From NCBI GenBank assembly GCA_043228905.1, contig JBHGNT010000001.1:6820001-6884000 (forward strand): a stretch of 64,000 nucleotides of DNA, written 5' to 3'. The notes under the pieces are model-generated. The model searched no databases and had not been told where the DNA came from. It was given only the letters and a program-made list of their open reading frames with translations. This document shows, piece by piece, positions 57,201 to 64,000 of the stretch. The DNA is from Azolla caroliniana (lineage: Eukaryota; Polypodiophyta). Each line of letters begins with the position of its first letter. The stretch's first letter is position 1. The translations under genes and the position numbers were made by a program.

Positions 57201-58456
57201 CGAGGCATATTCAATTTCACTACGAGTGTGATGTAGTATGTCTGGTGGAGGACAAGCATTATGCAAACATGGTTATCTTAATCCATATGCATGGGACAAC
57301 CATGTATGATATTTTTGGTTTATGGGGCAACATTTTGACCGAGTGATATTGTTTATACACGATCATCATGCATATGTTTTATTGAAATAAGGTGTTTTCG
57401 TAATCAAAATTTTGTAATTGAGTCATCTGGCCCACAACATATTGATTATTTGAACACTAAATGCCTATTCATTTTACCTTTAAAAAAATGATCAAGGATA
57501 AACCATGTCTAGTTTATGAGGCTTCAACGAGATGCCACATTGCCATATTCACCAAGTGATTGCAAAGAGTTCTTCATGCGGGTTGGCATTGCAACTTGAG
57601 ATTTAGAGGAAGATCTTTGTTTGGAGTATCATATTTGTTTGGAACAATAAACACTTGGTATTGTAATTCCCATTTGTAAAGGCTAAGTTATAAAAAAATT
57701 GGACTTTACTATTGCAATGCAAACCACCAAACCAACGACTATACCGTGCTTCACTCTTCAAGTTCCGTGGATACCTAGTCTTTCATAGGACTCTACATTT
57801 TTTTCTATGATGATTGAAATGAATGCACACTTCTTTGGGTATTTGAACTCAAACATCCCCGAAAGAGTGAATTATTTGACAAAAACAATTCCTTCGAGCA
57901 TCCAATTACGATAAGGAATGTGTTCACAATGATTGTGATGCATTTTTAAGCACTAGAGACTGCATTGGGAGGGCATTCAAAATACAAACGCAAGGGGAAA
58001 AGTCATATTCCTCACAAAGAAGAGTATTCAATTTTCTCCTTTTTTTCATAGGTTCTTCTCTCTACGAAATTATGTACCAACATACATGTAGGGCTGCCCC
58101 TAATGCCGAGGAGGCCGTAAGAAGTGTGTGATTGGGTTCAGTTAGGAGGACATCTTACACCGTCCGTTGTGGGATCAAAGATGAATTATATGCTTGCACG
58201 CATACATCGGACTCGTTAAAACACTCGAGTTTCCCCCAACGAGAAGATGAGTAAGGGTCTCATTCCTCTCCAAACCAAAAAGAGATGTGACGTGATACCT
58301 CCCCCGCCCCGCCCCCAACCCCCACCCCTCTTTCTCCTTGACGCACCACTCGTGATTCATGACACCCGATTCATGACTCCCGACTAACTAACGAGCATAG
58401 AGTGTGCCGAATGAAGTACATATATGGAGAAGTGAGCTAGGAGCCTAGGAGGTGTG

Positions 58457-58457
<1 letters not shown>
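54201..58457. other. Gene-free AT-rich stretch
   Basis: No gene recognised over about 4.2 kb. The right end has a C-rich block at 58299-58329 that could form a G-quadruplex on the minus strand, about 460 bp upstream of the next gene. Confidence 0.5.

Positions 58458-58490
<33 letters not shown>
58458..58490. repeat. AC dinucleotide microsatellite
   Basis: Sixteen AC units in the upstream region of the gene at 58785. An ATAC tetranucleotide run follows at about 58598-58618. Confidence 0.95.
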
Positions 58491-58493
<3 letters not shown>

Positions 58494-58784
58494 TGCCTTG
58501 TCTCTGTCTCTATGTCTCAACTATATTGACAAATAAATGAAGAATATATATTTATATAATAATATATATATGTATATACATATTGACATATACATCATAC
58601 ATACATACATACATACATATATATATATACATACATGAGACACATGAACACTCAAAATTTCCCACTATCAGTATCCATTCAAAATTTTGTTCTGTTTCCT
58701 CCTCTTGAGCTGCCATCTCTCCCAATCCCTTTCCCCATTCATTCCTTCTTCCCTGCAATCCAACACCCACCACATTTCCTCAGC

Positions 58785-59336
58785 ATGTGGCCTGGCTATG
58801 GCCCACAGTTCAAAGAAGACGAAACCGACCAAACCCTTGACGAAGCCGGGCCCTTGCCTTCCGCCATGGGCTATAAGAAACTCGAGAGAGCTGCCTCCTG
58901 GCTCTGTTCTAGCCTCTCTTCTGCTTTCTTCACTACGTTGGATTTGTGTGCTTGCATTAAGCTTCAAACAGAAGACATTTCTTCAGAAAATGTTGTGCTT
59001 CGAAGAAGACGAAGAAGATCGTCACCATCATCATCAAACTGCGGCAATTGTCCATCGAATCCTGACAAGTTCAAACCAAGCTCCAACAAGTTTCCGTCAA
59101 ATTCAATGGCTTTTGGCTCAAGTCCCTCTTTCGATGCTTCCAGACCTCTTCTGATGTCTCAAAACGTGATTTTCCAAGTGACCAGGAAGAGAACTAGACC
59201 TTCTTCATCATCATCTTTTTCTCTTTCTTTTGTTAACTCCAACTCCAACTCCAACTCCAACTCTAACCCTAATCCCAACCCTAAAAGGTTTAGGTTCTTT
59301 GGAACTCATGAGTATCACAGACATACTTCCTCATGA
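58785..59336 (+). CDS. Unrecognised small plant protein, 183 aa
   Basis: I do not recognise this family. The frame opens upstream at 58635, but the ATG at 58785 is preferred because the 50 residues before it are Pro/Phe-rich leader-like sequence. The product starts MWPGYGPQFKEDE. Its conserved-looking block is GYKKLERAASWLCSSLSSAFF and CACIKLQTEDISSE. Then come an Arg6 run followed by Ser residues, a low-complexity Ser/Asn/Pro region and a basic end with KRFRFFGTHEYHRH. The Arg-rich segments could be nuclear localisation signals. The C-terminal NS/NP dipeptide run derives from a six-base repeat (AACTCC). A second frame, 58687-59154, overlaps it and cannot be fully excluded. The gene is supported mainly by composition and a higher G+C than its flanks. 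Confidence 0.55.
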   Translation: MWPGYGPQFKEDETDQTLDEAGPLPSAMGYKKLERAASWLCSSLSSAFFTTLDLCACIKLQTEDISSENVVLRRRRRRSSPSSSNCGNCPSNPDKFKPSSNKFPSNSMAFGSSPSFDASRPLLMSQNVIFQVTRKRTRPSSSSSFSLSFVNSNSNSNSNSNPNPNPKRFRFFGTHEYHRHTSS

Positions 59337-62300
59337 TTCTTATGCAATGAAAGTGCCTTTTGCTTTTTGGTATATAATATGAACACTTTTGTTGTTGTCA
59401 TTCTTCTTCTTCTTCTCTACTCCTCTAATGTGTTTCGAAAGTTCTTTTGCTCTCTCCTTTTCTGCTTTTTTTTTATAGCTTTCTTCACATTATGCTATGT
59501 TCTTTGACAGAAGGATACATTGAAAGGCAATCTGTGTATCTCTCTCCAATTTTGTGAACTGTGAATTGTGAATAGGGGTTCTGACAGAACATACATTCTC
59601 CATTGTATTCTTATGGGGGAAGAGAGCAAAAGCCTCAATTCTTAATTGTCTCTAATCCTGTTATGTCTTTTTCTTGTATGTATATGTGGACAGTGGGATC
59701 ATTCATTCAATGGATTTTGGTTGTATAGCTTTTTTTGTTCTTCTACCCAAGATCCTACATGTCCAAATTGAAGTGAATTGATTCCAATTTGATAAGCCTT
59801 TAATTTGCCTGATGTTCCAACTACATCAGAACAATGTGGGACATTCATATGATTGGTCGATTCGTGGTTGAGACACTTGTTGGGTTAATGAATTGCGTAC
59901 TACTCAATGTTTCGCATGGGTGGTTTGTGATGTGTTACATATAATGTGCCCAAGGGACATTGCTTCTTACCTTAATCTAAACCCTACACCTCTCTCTCTC
60001 TCTCTCTCTCATATCGAAAGATTTGGCCTCTAAGACAATAGTTCGAAATCGATAATACACAAGGACATGGCCGTTTGCTTGCTTTCTTAAGCAAATATTG
60101 TCAATCTTTGATGCCTTTATGTGTTGTAGTCTTGTATATATACAAGAAAATATAATCAAGCATTAATTAGAAACTTGAGTCCCACCACTTGCGTGCTTAT
60201 AGCAATGTTTGTTGCATGAACATCTTGCTAGAAAGTAAAATATGGGCAGTCTTAGCTTTGAATCATCATCTTAAATGTAACATCTATTGGAATTCATATA
60301 GATATATATAACAATATCGTATGTGATTGAACAAAATGTTCTGACACATCTAGGGATTCTAGGCTATATGAGTTTTTTTTTGGATGGGCCAATTTTTGCA
60401 CATCAATCCCAATATGTATTTCTTCTTGATGTATGTATGTGAAGAATGTCCATGTCAATCTTTAACACCCATTTACCACATGAATCCACGAGTATGCAAC
60501 TACCATTACTAACAAATTCATTGGATGTAAAGCTGGCATTTTAGATCCTTGAGCACCAATAATAATAATAATTCGTTAATGTGATTTGTATAAGAACAAC
60601 TATCAAATGGAAATACAAGAGAATCCATTAAATTTGATCGAAAAGAAAAAAGGGTAAAGTTCGTTATTCTAATGACATTCGTGAGTTGCACAAGATACCA
60701 TGTACCTTTGGGAGCAACAATGAACACAAATTTGCTACTTTCACATAGAAAGAGATTGGAATTGACTATCAATACTTTTTTGTTATTGTTAGTTTGAACT
60801 CTGGACTTTCTATGTATACATATTTCTAGTGAATTAAGACATTGTCGCTAGTCTTCCCAAACTTGTTTACCCATTCCCATAAATTTATATCATGGGTTAA
60901 ATTTCCTTCTTAGTACTTGTATTTCATATTGCATGAGTTAGAGAATAACCTTGCTCAAGATTTGGCTTCAATGAATTCAGTTTCTTTAATACAATAACAT
61001 TGCAAAAAGAAGAACTTGAAGAGAGCAAGATCAGTTCAAAACTAAAGTCTCAAGCCTCAAAATACACCATGCAACTTCCTCATTCCCTTATTTGTGTTAG
61101 TCCCTCCCCAAAGGACATGTTCAGTTAACCAAACCTCTACGATAGTGAAATATCATGTACATTTAGTAATCCATGCACTTGGGTTAAAATCTCTTGTAAT
61201 TGCGTAAAGATGATACTTGCGAATTGTACAGATAGAATATGTTAAATTCTATAAGCAATTTGATCGGTTGAGCTCTTCATGTCACTCACATTCTTTCATG
61301 TGACACAACTTTCTTTCTTTTTCATGATGGGTGCCAAGAAAGGAATTGATAAGAGCTTCCACACATGATCCCATGGACATTTTTTTAGACTTTCTTATGA
61401 AATCACATTGATGTCTAGGTGGTTGTATTCTCTTATAAATACTTAACAAATGAATTTGTAAAAGTTATCCTCTCATTTACATGGTGGACATTGTGGGAAA
61501 TTTGTTCTTATGGGTGTAGATTGATTCTAGACAAAATGAAGAAAACAATACTCGTTTTTAATCTTTTGGATGAATACCTATAGTAGGCAAAATTATACTT
61601 TTGTAATAATCCATATATAGTCATAACTATTAAAATAAGATCTCACCCTATTGTGAAATGCACATTATAATGGATATGCCTATTATCCAAGGGTCGATGT
61701 ATATACATGTTATGTTTTTGGGTTGTGGGTATAAATCCAAAGTTTTCCTCAATATTTGGTCAGAGTTTTTTTCAGAGTGGTAAAGTTGTAAAGTCTTGTG
61801 TAAAAAAATTAGCTCATTAAATAGATCATGCATCTATGTATCAATGGGTAAAAACATGAGGGAATATAATACAACATTGAAGAGGGCTATAAAGAGTCAA
61901 TCCATTAAGAATAGAGGGATAGAAGAAAGCATTGTTGTGGTTGTGAGTATCATCTACTTGGCTTCAAGTAAGTCATGCAGTCAACTAAGTGGCTAGATCC
62001 AAGGAGAGTTTGGCCCTTCTGCCTAGAAAATAAATCTACCAGTACACTAGGGAATGGGGAGGATTCAAGAACTCACCACTTATTGGTATGGAATGGCTTA
62101 TACCGAGTCCCTTGATGACATAGTATTATTAGATTCTCGTGCCTCATCTTGTTTTGAGGAATGATTCCTTATATCTAACAGGCGAGGAAGGTGAAAATAC
62201 CATGGCACATATGAAAGACCAAAAATTGACTATTGATATACTAATGGACAGAAGAAATAACAAAACATGGACTACCACATGACTCTCGGATAGAAGAAAG

Positions 62301-63312
62301 ACCAAAAGGTTTAGTCAGTGATAATCTATACCCGCTAAAGCCATCATATTAGGAAGTATTTTGCGATCTTTTAAGTGGGTTTTTATTGATGATGATAAAG
62401 CTATACTCACACCACCATATCAAGTCATGTTTGACTATCTTAGGTATTGGGGGATGTGATTTAATTGGACCATGAGAAATGGATTCTTGTTTGATGGATT
62501 TCGTGGGGTAACACAACAACTCCGTAGGATAAAAGGGAAGTTGATTAAGCAATTTTCGCATCCATGTTGGATGGGGACATTGTCCCAAGATGAGGTAGAG
62601 TTATGTCATCTAGTATTACAACAACACTTGAGAGGGTTTACCTTGCCATATTGGTACGAATGAATTAGTGGAGATAGCAATGGTTGTATTATGATCTTGT
62701 TTGAATAACAACCATACATTTACGGACAAAAAAACTGAAAAATTCTTTTATAGAAGAAAACCAAAAGGGGACAAATGTATGAACATTGGTATTATCAGAA
62801 AGTTCCAAACCTCATGTCGGATGATCTCGTGGTTGATATCATGCCTTTTTTGAACCTCAAGGATATAACAAAGGTATAGAGCAAAATCCTCAGCGAATTC
62901 TCTCCTCGGGTTTATGTTATGCCCTCAAATGCCCTAAGTTTATGTTATTATCCTAATGTCTTCCATATATTAAAGCAAAGGAAGGGTAGGCGAGAAAACC
63001 TCAGAGATATATATCCTCACTGAGGTATTTACTATTTATTCCCACAAAAGCCTCAAAAAAGTTCTCATTATGCTTCATGATGCCGTTGAGGGGTCAAACC
63101 AGAGAATGGACAGGGGGGAAACCTTGAGAAAGACCCTCCTGGGGGTCTTGGTGGATTGCACATGCACCGAGGTTTTTCATTATATCTATGGATGAAAGCC
63201 ACTATTGCGCCCTCGCGGATTTGTGTCTACTCGGGCTTTTCATTATTTCTCCGAATGCCATCTATGCCGGCCGTGAGGAACCCATCAAGCGTGTTTGTTT
63301 GAGTCCTTCCAA
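59337..63312. other. Gene-poor stretch
   Basis: Begins with the 3' flank of the small gene. A TC tract lies at about 59989-60010. Fragmentary frames near 62460-62665 are unrecognised. No gene called. Confidence 0.45.
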
Positions 63313-63343
63313 GGGGGGTAGGGGTTAGGGAGAGGGGGGGGGG
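63313..63343 (+). other. G-quadruplex-type motif
   Basis: Runs of G6, G4, G3 and G11 are separated by loops of two or three bases. This meets the usual four-run G-quadruplex pattern with short loops. It lies about 470 bp upstream of the gene at the right edge. Confidence 0.75.
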
Positions 63344-63484
63344 CATTTTGGGGAAATAAATAAAAGACATACCACAGGGGCATCTCTGGGAAATACAGAA
63401 AACCGCAGGTATGAAAGGAAAAACAAATATGTAGTTACTGTGTCAAGCCAAGCTAAGCTAAGCTAAGCCCTAAGAAACCAAAAG

Positions 63485-63494
63485 AAAACCCTAA
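63485..63494 (+). promoter_or_regulatory. Telo-box-like AAAACCCTAA
   Basis: AAACCCTAA is the plant telo-box, common near the transcription start of translation and organelle-biogenesis genes. A second related phrase, GAACCCTAA, lies at 63605-63613. Both are within 330 bp of the following ATG, and there are pyrimidine-rich leader sequences between. Function is inferred. Confidence 0.5.
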
Positions 63495-63683
63495 TTTCTC
63501 CACCGTCTGGCTTTTTCTTCGAATCCTTCAATGCAGCTGAGGTTTAAGGCTATGGATTCCTCTTAAAACCGAGAGTGTTCAAAATAATAATAAAAACCCT
63601 GCGTCGAACCCTAATTTTTGGATCCTCTTCTTCAGCAAGACACACTCACTGCATTTCATCTTCGAGGAAATCAAAGTTTAGGG

Positions 63684-63712
63684 CCTTCTTCTTCTTCTTC
63701 TTCTTCTTCTTC
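63684..63712 (+). repeat. TTC trinucleotide microsatellite
   Basis: About nine TTC units in the probable 5' leader of the gene starting at 63815. Confidence 0.9.
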
Positions 63713-63814
63713 GAAGAGAAACCTGTGGTTTTTGCCCTAAAAAAAGACGCTAGATTTAAAGTCTCTTTCTGTTCTTCAACAAATTAAAACCCTCTCACTT
63801 TCAAAGCTTTTACT

Positions 63815-64000
63815 ATGGCTGCTTCCTCTGGAGCTTCTCGACTCTTCTCAATGATTAGAAACCATCGTTTTTTGGCGTCTTCTTCTCTTTCTTCTAGATC
63901 TTCTCAGCTCTTCTCAGTGATCAGAAACCATCCTTTCATGGTTTCTTGTTCGTTCTTCTTCTTTACGCTCTTCATATTTCCTTCTACTTCTCGCATCCTT
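63815..64000 (+). CDS. N-terminus of a probable organelle-targeted protein, cut by edge
   Basis: An ATG at 63815 opens 62 codons that are still open at the window end. The peptide (MAASSGASRLFSMIRNHRF...) is rich in Ser, Arg and Phe with no acidic residue, which is typical of a mitochondrial or dual-targeting presequence. A twelve-residue unit occurs twice: SRLFSMIRNHRF and SQLFSVIRNHPF, showing internal duplication. The mature protein lies outside the window, so its function is unknown. The end (FFFFTLFIFPS) is hydrophobic; either an intron starts soon or a membrane segment follows. Telo-box-like motifs upstream fit a housekeeping organelle gene. Confidence 0.65.
   Translation, partial: MAASSGASRLFSMIRNHRFLASSSLSSRSSQLFSVIRNHPFMVSCSFFFFTLFIFPSTSRIL

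Noticed and set aside
62460-62665. 63-codon plus-strand frame and its antisense
   Set aside because: Possible remnant of a decayed retroelement, but I could not match any domain or borders.

Overview
The window is nuclear DNA from a land plant. The signs are GT-AG introns, a cytosolic-type tRNA-Leu, a type III polyketide synthase with its intron at the family's conserved cysteine codon, a plant-type purple acid phosphatase, plant LINE and MITE relics, and telo-box-like AAACCCTAA motifs. Six long intronless PLS-class pentatricopeptide repeat (PPR) genes fill the first 33 kb. They keep very regular MYAKCG-type repeats, which resembles seed-free vascular plants with heavy organelle RNA editing. 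I infer a fern or close relative with moderate confidence; the sequence alone cannot prove it.

Layout. From 1 to 14.4 kb lie two PPR genes on the minus strand (the first runs off the left edge) and two on the plus strand, pointing away from each other. A 5'-truncated LINE and a 66-bp triplication lie between the pairs, and a tRNA-Leu(AAG) sits between the two plus-strand genes. From 14.4 to 20.5 kb there is no gene, but there are two related hAT-like MITEs in opposite orientation with 8-bp target duplications. A seven-exon purple acid phosphatase spans 20.5-25.4 kb. Two more minus-strand PPR genes span 26.5-32.4 kb. A leucine-rich-repeat receptor-like protein lies at 36.4-37.8 kb and a two-exon chalcone-synthase-like gene at 39.3-41.1 kb (minus strand). 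From 41 to 58 kb the sequence is mostly AT-rich and gene-poor, with a Mutator-like MITE, a second 5'-truncated LINE and a second, identical tRNA-Leu(AAG). A short unrecognised gene lies near 58.8 kb, and the first 62 codons of a probably organelle-targeted protein reach the right edge.

The genes do not form one pathway. The PPR genes are probably nuclear-encoded organelle RNA-binding factors. The five whose 3' ends are visible all stop around the E1 motif with no DYW deaminase domain. The most striking features are the exact 306-bp period of the 1092-residue PPR gene, a 12-residue microsatellite-like insertion next to the catalytic histidine of the polyketide synthase, microsatellites abutting two 3' splice sites, and four mobile-element insertions whose target duplications can be read directly. 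I found no CRISPR array, operon or phage, as expected for plant nuclear DNA, and no clearly novel multigene system.
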